From Basidiobolus heterosporus B8920 (lineage: Eukaryota; Basidiobolomycota; Basidiobolomycetes; Basidiobolales; Basidiobolaceae), in the NCBI GenBank assembly GCA_000697455.1, contig JNET01030211.1, forward strand, positions 1 to 40,181: a DNA stretch of 40,181 nucleotides, given 5' to 3'. How positions within the stretch are numbered: position 1 is the stretch's first letter; every line of letters starts with the position of its first letter. Below, one piece after another: positions 1-10,139 of the stretch. The translations under genes and the position numbers were made by a program. The notes beneath the pieces were generated by a model. The model worked only from the letters and a program-made list of their open reading frames with translations, was not told the DNA's origin and ran no database searches.

Positions 1-2190
1 TCATTTAGTTCTTACCAAAGGTATAAATACCTTTCTTTATTACAATAAACATTGAGTGAAAGTACAACTTCTTCTTAATATCCAAAGTCACTTCCAATGT
101 CACTATTTTCACTTTCAACACCAGCCTCATCAAGAATGTTACAGCAAAATTGGTGGTAGATACTAATAAATGTAGCATGGAACAAATACCAAGGAAAGCA
201 AAAGTAGCAGATGTATCATATTGTTGCATGCATGGGCTTTCATGGGTGGTAGGAGGTACTCAACTAACCGCACTAAATACATGGACAACTTGTAATCTGA
301 GGGTATATCACTGTGTAAATTGTACCACACTAACTTTATTGCTATTTTACATTAGGGAGAATTCAACAATATCTTGCAGGAATAGAGTGGGAGAACATCC
401 AGCTGTTTAGCTTTGAACCCAGCATAGTAATATCTGGTCATAGTAAGCAATATAGTAACCAAACAAATATTCAAGTATCAAGAGGTGTATTTAGGTTGAA
501 AACACAGAAAGTCTTTGCACAAGTATAGCAACTCTTCATGGTGTCCACTAGCACAAGATATCCTATACTAGCAAAGTGCATGTGTTATAAACAATACAGC
601 ATATATAGTAACTTTGCCAATGTGTGCATGGAAGGGAAGTATGTTGATGTAGTTGAATTGCGTCTGTTGAATCAAGTATGTGCATATGTGGAGGTGAGCA
701 AGAGCAAATATTTAGTATTTTTTGACACTCATTATGAGTGAAATAATTGGCAAGAAAAAGGTGGAATAGTGGGATGCTAAATAAATAAAAGTATTTGAAT
801 GCAAATCACCAGAATACCATGATATGAATGTGATGGGAGCACACCACCACAAAAGATGTAATGCTTGTGTGTCTGATAGATAAATACCACATGAATGCCA
901 TCATAAAACCATCACAATACCAGCTGTTTGCCCTACAATTAATAGCCAGCTGGTACCCTCCCAGTTATATGGTGGGATCACACCAAATTGATCTGGATCT
1001 GTTGAAATAGGGTGTAGTTGATTGCCCACTTTTACCTTTTGTTATCCCCCCTTCATCATTGAATCTGACTTTTAAGGCTTCTGAGCTTCAGCTCATAGCC
1101 ACTCATCTTTATCAGAGTAGTAAGCTCTTGTACAGTCCTGTAAAAAGACTTGAGTAATACCTTGACTTCTTTACTAATATTACACCTGTTGGTGGTTTTT
1201 CTCCCTTTAACCCTTGAGCCTTAACTTGACCAGAAATGGCTCAAGTGCAGCACACTTTAATTCATTTGAAAGCCAAGAGTTTCCTTATCCATCTATGGTT
1301 AGTAATTTGATGTATATATAGGTGGGAACACATCCAGATATAGCATATTGGTGAGAGTTGTCAGCCAATACCTTCAAAATTATGGATCTGCTCATATCAC
1401 AGCTGTTAAGCAAATTTTGAGATATTTAAAAGGATCTAATAATCTTTCCTTAAGGTACACATATTCTGGATCAATATGGTCTCCTGGGATACTCTGATGC
1501 TCACTGGGAACAAGATATTGATGATGAAAGATCCACAACTGGACTTACCTTTCTTGCCATAATGGAGCAATTTTTTGGAACTGTAAGAAACAACCTACAG
1601 TTGCACCTTCAACTACTAAAGCAGAGTACATGGTTGCCTGTGAGACAACAAAGAAAGCCATGTGGTTAAGAAAACTATTGAGAGACATGGGCTTTATTTG
1701 GAACTCACCAATTATTATATCTCAGGATAATCAAAGTTTTATTCAATTAGCTAGAAATCCAACACTTCATGCCAGAAGTAAGCCTATAGATATTAAGTAT
1801 CACTTTATTAGAGAAGCTATAGAGGATAAGTTAGTAGACTTGGTTTTGTTGAAATTCACATGATTTAGCACCTATTTATTCATACTTGATCTCACCCTTT
1901 TTATATTTACTTAGCAATTTCCTCTCACCCTAAATTCACACTTGGGTTTTACTTAGAATATTTTCACTAACTTAGAAGTACCCAGAATACTTGACTTTCT
2001 CAAACATATCTAAATGACCCCAAACTTGGCACACAAGTTCTTGGGATCTTGCTTAACATATTCCACACATTTCTTTGTTTATCTCTTGACAAAAGTATAA
2101 AAGTCAACTTTGCATTCAATAAATCTACAAGTGAAAACCACATATTCTTCTAAATCTCCAAATCACTTCCTATAACTCCCAGAATCTCAC
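1..2190 (+). mobile_element. Decayed Ty1/copia-type LTR retrotransposon (fossil)
   Basis: The stretch at about 1330-1860 encodes a copia-type reverse transcriptase C-terminus and RNase H. Hallmarks are GYSDAHW followed by a DERSTTG segment, an AEYM-like segment, and the tail with LRKLL, DNQS and KHI-like KYHFIREA. Bases about 15-115 and about 2085-2190 resemble each other in order (a TATAAA-like start, then matching AATAAA, AGTGAAA, TTCTTCT and CCAAA-TCACTTCC blocks), so they look like the inner parts of two diverged LTRs. The left LTR would begin outside the window. Gag, protease and integrase are not recognisable between 130 and 1300. The element is clearly broken in many places, and the LTR divergence suggests an old insertion. 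Two short open frames at 150-410 and 538-741 match nothing I know and are probably chance. Confidence 0.75.
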
Positions 2191-2512
2191 AACAGAAACA
2201 AGATATAGATTAGATTATGTACTTTAAAGGTTTCATTCCTCTTGCCTGGCTTCTTTACTTGTAGTTGGTTAGATTTATTACTTTTTACACATAAAACCGT
2301 GAGTGACTTTCAGACTAGAGCGGGCAACAATAGATATAAACCATGTGCTTAATTCTACACAAACGAGTGAACTCATTGTTAACATATATTTAAGTGCGGG
2401 TTCCAAGTGTGATAAAGAGAATTAGTTTATCAAATGAAGCCTTATCAGTATAAATATCCGTATATTGCTGCTATAATTCATTAGTTTACGCTTTTACAAA
2501 CCATCGCTACCT
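2191..2512. other. Spacer with TATA box for the small secreted protein
   Basis: This region lies between the retroelement remnant and the small secreted protein gene. A TATAAATA box at 2449-2456 sits about 70 bp upstream of the preferred start codon, at a plausible distance for the promoter. I see nothing else in it. Confidence 0.5.
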
Positions 2513-2527
2513 ATGACTTATAACTCG

Positions 2528-2737
2528 ATGAAGGTCTTACTTACAGCTTTTGCTTGTCTAACTGGCGTGGTACAAGCTGGTTGGATGGAGGGCCACGTAG
2601 CAGTGATCGACACTTACCCCGATTATAGGTCATGCTCAAACAACTGCTATAACTCCTGCAAGATAGCAGTGGGCAAATTACCCGCCAACTGTCGAGTCAC
2701 GAATTCGCCACCTTGGACAGATTGCAGATGCGGCTAG
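2528..2737 (+). CDS. Small secreted cysteine-rich protein, family unknown
   Basis: I prefer the second ATG (2528) over the one at 2513, because it starts directly with a classic signal peptide: MKVLLTAF, a hydrophobic core, and an AxA-like cleavage site (VVQA). The mature peptide has about 52 residues and six cysteines spaced C-x3-C-x3-C-x10-C-x10-C-x-C, ending four residues after the fifth cysteine. All cysteines being paired would suit a disulfide-stabilised extracellular peptide. I do not recognise the family. The size, secretion signal and cysteine density are those of fungal effector-like or antimicrobial-like proteins, but no function can be assigned. It is a single exon with a TATA box at 2449. 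It lies between a retroelement remnant and a convergent thaumatin-like gene, a setting typical of fast-evolving accessory genes. Confidence 0.6.
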   Translation: MKVLLTAFACLTGVVQAGWMEGHVAVIDTYPDYRSCSNNCYNSCKIAVGKLPANCRVTNSPPWTDCRCG

Positions 2738-2894
2738 TGTAGGCTAGTGCAGAGTTATGATTAGGGATTATTCTCAGAAGTAAAGCAAAAATAAATCGGT
2801 AAAACCATGTGGTGATGTTGGCCGTAGCTGACCCTAATTTGTGTTTAGCTTAACCTCATTTATTATGACTTATTGTTACAAACAAAATACAGTA

Positions 2895-3662
2895 TTAACA
2901 GAATTGTACTGTATAGTCTCCTGTACACGAATACGTAGAAGTAGCATCATCGTATGCGTAGCTGTAGCAACCAGGGCAAGCCGATTTGAAGATTTGGGAA
3001 TATTCGGAGGGGGCACAGGTTTGAGGAGAATTGTATGCACCAGTGCAACAATGCTCATCATGGCCAAGAGCAACACAGGCCGAATTACAACCGACTACCT
3101 CACCCTTAGAATTTAGTTTTTGCAACGCTGAAGGGCATAGCTGGTTGATGTCTCTTTCAACGGTAGGGCTACCACAATCGTATGGGCTGTTGCTGCTTGG
3201 AGAATTGTGGGGCTGGATGGAAACAGGTAGGTTATAACCATCCACTAGAGAAACGTCATAGTAATCTATGCCAGCCCAGCCATTAAATTTGAATTCCACC
3301 AAGGTCGCTGGTGTTTGGCCTGATAAGGTATTGCAGTATTGTTTACCCGACCCACAGTCACCAGTAACACAGGCCTGGCCCCAGATCTCATCAGAGAAAT
3401 TACATTCGGTACGTCCCCAAAAGCGGCCTTGCCAACCATTCACAACACCAAGAGTATATGAGCCTCCACTTCGAATAAGTCCACCTTTAGATGGAAGCGG
3501 GCTACTCCTGCGACTAGATGATGCAGCCAACCAGATATCTTGGGAACATTTGTTCACAAATGTAAGTGAATGAATGGCAGAGTTAGGTTGGTCGACAGGC
3601 GCAGAATTAGTAGACCACGCAGCAGCGAAGAGTAAAGTGGTAATGCAGAATTTGGACAGCAT
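2895..3662 (-). CDS. Thaumatin-like protein, secreted
   Basis: The 255-residue single-exon product has an N-terminal signal peptide (MLSKFCITTLLFAAAW, cleavage near residue 20) and a thaumatin-family body. It has 16 cysteines after the signal, the canonical number for large thaumatin-like proteins (eight disulfides). Family landmarks are visible in order: an NKC-x-xDIW start, GRTECNF, an ACVTGDCGSG segment, VEFKFNG, YYDVSLVDGYNLP, a CNSACVALG-type segment, HCCTGAY, and the YSYAYDD tail. The Arg, Glu and Asp residues of the acidic-cleft REDDD set appear present in GRTEC, VEF, DYYD and VDG. Such proteins are extracellular. Some bind or hydrolyse beta-1,3-glucan, so cell-wall work or antagonism of other fungi is plausible but unproven here. 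A TATA-like sequence lies at about 3702-3710 and an inverted repeat at 3671-3695 sits in the leader. It converges with the small secreted protein gene. Confidence 0.93.
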   Translation of the reverse strand: MLSKFCITTLLFAAAWSTNSAPVDQPNSAIHSLTFVNKCSQDIWLAASSSRRSSPLPSKGGLIRSGGSYTLGVVNGWQGRFWGRTECNFSDEIWGQACVTGDCGSGKQYCNTLSGQTPATLVEFKFNGWAGIDYYDVSLVDGYNLPVSIQPHNSPSSNSPYDCGSPTVERDINQLCPSALQKLNSKGEVVGCNSACVALGHDEHCCTGAYNSPQTCAPSEYSQIFKSACPGCYSYAYDDATSTYSCTGDYTVQFC

Positions 3663-3670
3663 TGGAGAGA

Positions 3671-3695
3671 AATCCTGAATAAGGTTATCAGGATT
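3671..3695 (-). promoter_or_regulatory. Perfect inverted repeat in the thaumatin-like gene leader
   Basis: AATCCTGA at 3671-3678 and TCAGGATT at 3688-3695 are perfect 8-base inverted arms separated by 9 bases. The repeat lies 9-33 bases upstream of the thaumatin-like start codon and downstream of its TATA-like box (about 3702-3710). It would therefore be in the 5' leader. It could be an RNA hairpin or a dimeric factor site; nothing in the sequence decides this. Confidence 0.45.
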
Positions 3696-4439
3696 CCCGG
3701 TTATTTATAAAGTTGAATATTTGTGTCTACGCTAGTGATAAGGAATAAATAAGTGCCTTATGTAGCCAAATCAAGCATAACGTTTCTATAGCGATCATAA
3801 TGCCTTTTTACGGACGTTCCATCAATTGTGCGTGTGTGTGACCCTTAACGTTTATTCTTATCTAACTAATCGTGTTCCATCTGGATTGTAGTTAGTCAAG
3901 CAATGAGCAAAGATGAAATTTATAGTAGATAGCAATAGTTTTCAGGCCCATAGAGCTGTTTACTAAACAATAAGGTAACCAATACTACCTTATATTCAAT
4001 CTCGATGCCAATATTCCCATACTTGGCCACGAAACACTCCATTTCAACCATTTTCGCCACCACCTTCGCGTTGGCCAGGGCAACTTGCTAATTGGAACAT
4101 ATATGGTGCGTCGTCAATTAACCAGTGTCTTATTTTTCATATAGCAGTATTCGTCACTAAAAATCTACGCGTTCTTTATTGATCATATTTCTACAATCTC
4201 CCACTCCTAGAGCACCAATGGTAGAATGGTGGTCTATGAAACCTGGAGATTAATTATTTCAATATTGCTTAGTTACTTTACTATATTCTACCTGTGAGGA
4301 TGCGGGTAAGGATACGCGTTCCATTTGTAACTGATGCGTTTATTGCCCTGGAATAAACATGAAAGACAAATTATAATATCAAGAAAAATAACAAAAATAA
4401 ACATTCAAAGTATGAATCAGCCTCCGCAAAAGTCCATGC
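3696..4439. other. Spacer: thaumatin-like promoter and F-BAR gene 3' side
   Basis: The right-hand part (about 4375-4439) is the downstream region of the F-BAR-SH3 gene. The left part holds the TATA-like element of the thaumatin-like gene. The middle shows no open frame of note, no repeat and no RNA gene that I can see. Confidence 0.4.
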
Positions 4440-7400
4440 TCACTCAAAGTTAAGGTTGATTACTGGTTCAGTGAAATTCGAAGGGAAAAGTCCTCTTTTG
4501 ATTGATCCGTCTTTCAGTTGAATCTGACCCTCCCACCATCCGTCAAGATGAGTAGCCAAAACACGAATGACTTGACCTTCATGAATAGACAGCTCTTCAG
4601 CGCTCTCGGCGTCATAGTCGTACAAAGCTCGAACTTCCATATCAGGTTGTTTAGCAACGGCTGAGTATCCGAGGGTGTCCTTATTTTGATTGGATGTATT
4701 ACCAGCACTAGTTTCATCTAATGAGTTCGATAGTGGCTTCTTATCATGCTGCCCATTCATCATTTGTGTGCGTGAGTCGATTACTTGAGACTTGGGTCTA
4801 TTGAAAGATTGTGCCTGTGAATCGGTACGACTTTGCTTAGTTGTACTCGATTTTATGTGAGGTTTATCGGACAATACACTCATCTTTGGCTTCGTGGATC
4901 CCTGAATGATGGATTCCTTCGACCGAGAGGCAAACACACTTCGAGACTCCTTGATAGGGGTGGAGCCTGTTCCCCCATTCTTCCCGGCGATATGGTCATT
5001 GCTTCGACTTGCTTGTTTAGTGGGCGTACTACTTGAGTGAGGTGGATATCTTCCTCTAGCTAATTCTTCATTTTCTAATTGCATGTTGCTGAATTCTCTT
5101 ATGGGTGCCTCAGGAGTAATGGCATGTCGTGGTCTGAGTGGTTCGTCATCATCTGGATGTTGGTGAGAAGTTTCCGTTACACTCCTGGCATCAGGCCTGC
5201 GGGTCATGGGTGAAGAAGTATCTGCGTAAGAGTTCGGTCGAGAGTTTGGATTGTACCCTATAGCATCAGGATATGCTCTGTGGGCATCACCAGCAGGGTA
5301 ATTTTGAGGATGCTGAGTAGAGGCCTCCAGTGGTTGGTCTTGTGTAGACTGTTTAGGCAAACCATATGGGAATTGAGCTTCAGTTGGTGACATATGAGTA
5401 GCTGCTGGGGCTGGTGACTGCCCAGGTGGATAAGGGGCATAGTAAGGTGACTGAGGAGCTTGTTGAGGTAAGGCTTTTGACGGATATGCCTGAGGCTGAT
5501 TTACTGGTTTCGTGTCAGAAGAATGCTCTCTTGGTTGAGGTCTTGGGTGAGCCTGAGGAGATTGGGCTAAAGGTTTGTTTGTTGGGTATTCGTTATAGGG
5601 TTGGACAGGTGGCGCAGTCGGTGTCTGCTGAATTTTTGGCTGAGGAGGCGACCGAGGTGGAGAAGCTTGGTAAACACCTAAACCATGAGTAGGCTCGGGT
5701 ACCTTGGCAGTCTTTGGTTTAGGTACGTTCGTGGCCTCAGTAGGGGGCGCTTGTTTGGGCTCTGAATTAGGACGACTCTGACCGTTGTCAATCTGAAGTG
5801 GGGTGGGGTACCCATTTCCACCATAGTTGATCCACGGAGAACGTTGGTTGGGCATACCTTGGTAGAATGCCATTTGGTGTGGGGATGTACCAGGTGATGC
5901 TGGATGGCCTGGTATGGGAGAGTAATCAACCATTCTGCCTGGATAGACCATGGGCGATGGGGCCGGAGTTCCATAGTATCCCATGCGAGGATCGACGGGA
6001 TAATAGCCATTTCTGTGAACATATGGTGAAGGATAATTTCTATAGGGATCTGTGCCATTTTGGTAATAGAAGTTTCTTGGATTTCGTGGGTCATATGGAT
6101 AAGGGTTAGATGGATCTGTTGTTGGCTGCTCGGGCCCTGGAGTGGAGGTATTTGGAGGGCCAGAGGGAGTATTGTTAATTGGATCCCGCGGGTCTACGTT
6201 GGGGCGAATAGAAGGGCTATTGTCGATGTTCTGACTGGACTCCGATCTAGTTTCATAAGGTTTTGCGTTGAATGCTGGACCTCTTGGATAAATACTTTCT
6301 AATAAGGAGATATTAATATATTATGTAAGCAAATTGGTTGGAAAGTACTCTCACCTGGAATTTCATCACCAGTCCCATGTTCTTGAATGAACTGTACGAT
6401 ATCAGCTTGTGTATTACATTTCTCAAGTGAAACACGGATGTTCTCGCAAGACTGAAAAGATGATGAATAAGATGGAATGGAAGTGTACAGTCAATAACTC
6501 ATGTACCTCATCTTCAGTGACACAATTTGCAGCAATCAAATTGGAGAAGTCCCAGCAAACTTTCTTCAAGAATTCGATTCTATCCTCTTCTAGTTTTTGA
6601 AATACCTGAATAAATGCTTTAGTCACTCTCCCTAAAAACATATTTTCATTGTAAAAGCCATACTAACATTACACGACTCTCTCCAATCGTTGACCCATTT
6701 GGCATCGGCTTCTTCTGATTTCCCTACAACATCCCAGAATTGAGCATCTACGGCAAATTAAAACGTTAGTAGATTTCTCGCGCTGATCTTACGCTAAATA
6801 CTGACCTAGTTGTCTGTAAGATGAAACCAGGCTGTGATATTCCGGATTGTGCTAATTCGACAAGATTTGTTAGAAGATTTCATAAATAAAGTGCCTAAAT
6901 AAACTTTACCTCTACATGTGGATGTCTCTCCATCTCTTTAATGCGTTGCTTCTCAGTTTCCCAGCGTTCTCTGATTTTGCTAACTTGAGCACGGAACATT
7001 GCTTTATCACGAGCCGCTTTTTCCATTCTTATACTTTGCTTTAAAGTGGAATGATTACTACTCAATAATGTGGTCGACATGCATTCTGATAGGTGGCTGA
7101 CTTACCGCTCTACGTTTTTCTCGTTGAGACTTTGCGAAATCGAGGATTTCGGCTTCAAGTTCATCTTTAATTTTTTGGGAAAGCGTGAGATGTGCGTTGG
7201 CTTGAGTTTCAAGCTCTGAGCGGAAAGTTTCCAGTGAAGACTTTAAGTTTCTGCAAAGAGTCGAGAATTAAAAATCTGTAGCATCGCAAAAGTTTTACTA
7301 TATTAACTAACCCGAATTCTTTTTCGCCAAATGGGGCTTTAGCTAAGTTCATAAGCTTATTGGCATACTCTTCTTCTAAAGCCGACCTGATGAGAGTAAC

Positions 7401-7649
7401 TAAGCTTAGCTATTTGAATAGTTAACAATTGTATATATGGCAGTTTCTGTAGCATACCTGGCAGCAAACATGGATTGGAAATCGACAAAGGTTTGCTTAG
7501 AATTCCGTATCTTCGTCATCAATACCTCTACACCTTCTTCATTTTTCCCCTAAAGGATAGTTAATTTGACAAGTCTGGAGACTAAGTTTGATAAGGTGAG
7601 GATAGCATACCCAAAAAGAAGTGGCATATGTGGGAGTTGATATAGTCAT
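4440..7649 (-). CDS. cdc15: F-BAR and SH3 protein of the Cdc15/Imp2 (PSTPIP) family
   Basis: Ten exons on the minus strand (7649-7611, 7548/9-7458, 7386-7312, 7250-7106, 7038-6910, 6851-6806, 6747-6668, 6605-6507, 6451-6355, 6298-4440) join in frame to about 886 residues. The N-terminal 265 residues are an F-BAR coiled coil: SFWGKNEEGVEVL, then ALEEEYANKLMNLAK, NAHLTLSQKI, and a charged helix ending in the family signature FIQEHGTGDEIP. A long Pro/Gln/Ser-rich, probably disordered tail follows. The last 66 residues are an SH3 domain (ALYDYDAESAEELS, GWWEG, GLFPSNF). In Schizosaccharomyces pombe, Cdc15 and Imp2 tie membrane to the cytokinetic actin ring. A role at the septum or endocytic sites is inferred from the family. 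Whether it is the Cdc15, Imp2 or Hof1 counterpart cannot be settled, so the symbol is approximate. It is divergent from the HP1 gene. Confidence 0.9.
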
Positions 7650-8394
7650 TGCTGAACTTTCAACCGTTTGTACGTTAGCAATTAGTGTATGACTTGATAA
7701 AAAGGAGATATACAGAAGTCGAGCTAAGGTAGAAAGCCGAAGTGGGATTTCAGCAGAAGTTGAAAAGAGTAGTTAGAACACAATAAACAATCTCTGAGTA
7801 GTTATTCTCGAAATTACCCTAACCCCTCAGTGTTTACACAGCGCCAGAGCAACTAAATCTTGTCGAAAAACAATGAAACTATTGGCTACGTGGATTCATT
7901 AGTCCATGGCTCTAACCCTACTATCAACTATACTATTAATCAGTTTATTTACTTCTCTGACAGTTTCACCCTACCCTACCCTACCCTACCCTACCCCACA
8001 TCACCCTATCTCACCCTTACCCCGTGTTCATCCATTATCCCGAGTCTGTTTTGTCAGTCCGAATTCCTTAGCTAATATTGACGTCTATCATTATGACATG
8101 CCAGCTCTGCCCTGACTAGTCCTGATGAGCATAGAATGTCTCATCATCAAACATCAGTATTGAAACTGATCTGAGGTCTTATTGGGCATGACTTGGGGTA
8201 AGTATTGAATATGGATTAAGTGCCCATAGTTTGTTTTTGTTTTGACTCAACGATTAAAAAAAATTCAATGATCAACTAAGCAGAGCAGGATCGCGTAATT
8301 ACGAGAATTTGTTAATTACCTCTGGCGCGTCTTTTCTTCCGAAACACAGTTCACCAGTGAAGCAGTTGTAAGTGTTCATCTCAATTTTTCGCAA
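7650..8394. promoter_or_regulatory. Divergent promoter of F-BAR and HP1 genes, CCCTA-rich
   Basis: The 745-bp spacer contains telomere-repeat-like words: ACCCTAACCCC at 7816-7826, TAACCCTA at 7913-7920, and five direct CCCTA units at 7969-7995 followed by looser CACCC-type copies to about 8022. TTAGGG-type sites bind Tbf1-class factors in yeasts. Here that is an inference from the motif alone. No open frame in the region looks like a gene. Confidence 0.45.
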
Positions 8395-8955
8395 ATGGTC
8401 AAGCCTGCCAACGAGCCTACTTTGACAAAAGACAACCAAGAGTCTCAAGAATCCGAGGAAGAAGGTGAGGAAGTGTACGTTGTTGAAAAAGTAGTGAAGC
8501 ATCGTAAGCGCGATGGCAAAGTTCAATACTTTTTGAAGTGGAAAGGTTACCCACACTCCGAAAATACCTGGGAAGATGAGAACAACGTATTCTGTACTGA
8601 CCTTATTGAAGAGTACTGGAAAAATCGTGGTGCTTCTACTAGCTCTCCTAAACCACGCCCTGGCCCTAAATCACAAGTTGCCAAACGTAAGATCGAGAGC
8701 GATGAAGAACCCGAAGAGGTACAGCCCGCCAAAAAATCCGCCACCTTCCCCGGAGCTGATGCCGAAAGCTGGGAGGATCTCATCGAGAACATAGAGACCG
8801 TTGAACGTAACGATAAAGGAGAGCTAATGGTGTATGTCGTTTGGAAGGATGGTTCACGCACAGTACATTTAAACACTATAATGCACCAAAAGTGTCCGTT
8901 GAAGATGCTCAACTTTTACGAAGATCATTTGAAGTTCAAGATTGCCCCTCAGTAA
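8395..8955 (+). CDS. Heterochromatin protein 1 (Swi6/CBX type)
   Basis: The single exon gives 186 residues with the two-domain HP1 layout. An acidic N-terminus (about 1-26) is followed by a chromodomain at 27-78 (VYVVEKVVKHR, YFLKWKGYPHSENTWE). The three aromatic-cage positions that read methylated H3K9 are intact (Tyr in VYVVEKV, Trp and Tyr in KWKGY). A short basic/acidic hinge with KRKIESDEE spans about 80-120. A chromoshadow domain at about 124-183 (SWEDLIENIETVER, VYVVWKDG, CPLKMLNFYEDHL) serves dimerisation and partner binding in the family. The protein is slightly shorter than animal HP1 and much shorter than S. pombe Swi6 because of a compact hinge. Its presence implies H3K9-methylation heterochromatin in this organism. 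It is divergent from the F-BAR gene and convergent with FKBP2. Confidence 0.96.
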   Translation: MVKPANEPTLTKDNQESQESEEEGEEVYVVEKVVKHRKRDGKVQYFLKWKGYPHSENTWEDENNVFCTDLIEEYWKNRGASTSSPKPRPGPKSQVAKRKIESDEEPEEVQPAKKSATFPGADAESWEDLIENIETVERNDKGELMVYVVWKDGSRTVHLNTIMHQKCPLKMLNFYEDHLKFKIAPQ

Positions 8956-9314
8956 ATATACTACCACTTTGTTTAACAAAGAAAACTCACCCCTTGCCTA
9001 TTCCATTCTTTTGTTTTTAACTGCTTTTATATTGACTCGACCTATATAGAGATCCCATTGTTCTCTATTAGTATCCACATCCTTAGCTCACTCCAGTCAT
9101 TAAAGAGAACTCTTGCTTCAATTTATCCAGCAACGTTAACCTGTTACTCTCGATCATGACGGCTCGATATAGAATAAAATAAAGAATATTTTGGAAGTCC
9201 AACAAATGCAGGTCGGTTTATGATGGTGGATAGTTTATTTAATCATGGGAGTACAGTGGGCTGTTTGAAATTCTCCAGAGACTAGGCATTTTTGGCGAAG
9301 TTTCCAAATATTCT
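8956..9314. other. Convergent 3' region of HP1 and FKBP2
   Basis: Both neighbours end here. AATAAA-like sequences occur (for example near 9174-9182 on the plus strand). No further gene, repeat or RNA structure is visible. Confidence 0.4.
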
Positions 9315-9817
9315 TTATAATTCATCTTTACCACTGTTGATGGCGAGGAGTTCAACATCAAAAACCAAGGTAGCATCCGCAGGAATCTTTGGTGGTGCAC
9401 CACGAGAACCATAGCCAAGGGCAGAAGGAATGACCAGCTTGCGCTTCTCACCAACGCACATGTTCTTCAAACCTTGGTCCCAGCCCTTGATAACGTGGCC
9501 GGCACCCAAAGTGAAAACGAAGGGTTCTCCACGAGGGATGCTAGAGTCAAACTCAGTACCGTCAGCAAAGAGTTTCCCAGTGTAATGCATTGAAAGGGAA
9601 TCTCCATCTTTGGAGCGTACGTCGCAGTCAGTAGCACGTTTCTTGATGCCTTTTCAAACGAGAGGTTTGTAAGAACAAACTATCTATAACTCAAGTGATA
9701 AATAAAAAACTTACCAATTTGTAGGCTTTTTGGCGCCTCCTTTAAGGCGTCGGTCCCGACAAAGAGCAGGCAGGCGACTGCAAGGAAGTAAAGGATGAAG
9801 CTAAGGGTACGGTTCAT
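9315..9817 (-). CDS. FKBP2: ER-lumenal FKBP-type peptidyl-prolyl isomerase with KDEL tail
   Basis: Two exons (9817-9715 and 9649-9315) join in frame to 145 residues. Exon 1 supplies a signal peptide ([19 protein letters not shown], cleavage near the VGTDA stretch). Exon 2 carries a complete FKBP domain: [50 protein letters not shown] and a VFDVELL end. The active-site aromatic and Asp residues (Tyr, Phe, Asp, Trp, Tyr) are in place. The last four residues are KDEL, the canonical ER retrieval signal, so it acts on folding proteins in the ER lumen. Length and layout match FKBP2/FKBP13 and yeast FPR2. It would be expected to bind FK506 or rapamycin, as the family does. Confidence 0.95.
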
Positions 9818-10139
9818 GTTGAAGAGCTGAAGGTCACGAATGGAACACTAGTGCCAGGTATTAATATTTTATGCATCACCCTAAATGATACGTATCGAAC
9901 TGATTTATGTCGAAAAATTGGCCAATGATTGCTTGAGAGGTGGTAGTTGCTACACAATTCGTCAATCTATTTCTCTTGTTAATTGAGAGTGGGTGGCATT
10001 GTATATGTGGCAGTGATTAATGGTTTAGCTAGGGTGCCATGATGTATTTGGTAGGGTAAAGGTTTGTTGAGTTTAATGAATGAGAATGGTAACAGGATGA
10101 TAAACAGTGGGAACATGAATTGCAAAAATCCATTTTATA
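9818..10139. other. Spacer: FKBP2 promoter and ATP10 3' end
   Basis: FKBP2 is transcribed leftwards away from this spacer, and ATP10 ends at its right edge. I see no open frame, repeat or structured RNA in it. Confidence 0.35.

Noticed and set aside
150-741. Small open frames near the left end as genes
   Set aside because: No signal peptide, domain or sensible codon pattern, and they lie inside the retroelement fossil.
7969-8022. Possible telomere or chromosome end
   Set aside because: The unit is CCCTA and only five copies are perfect; genes continue on both sides, so it is an internal array.
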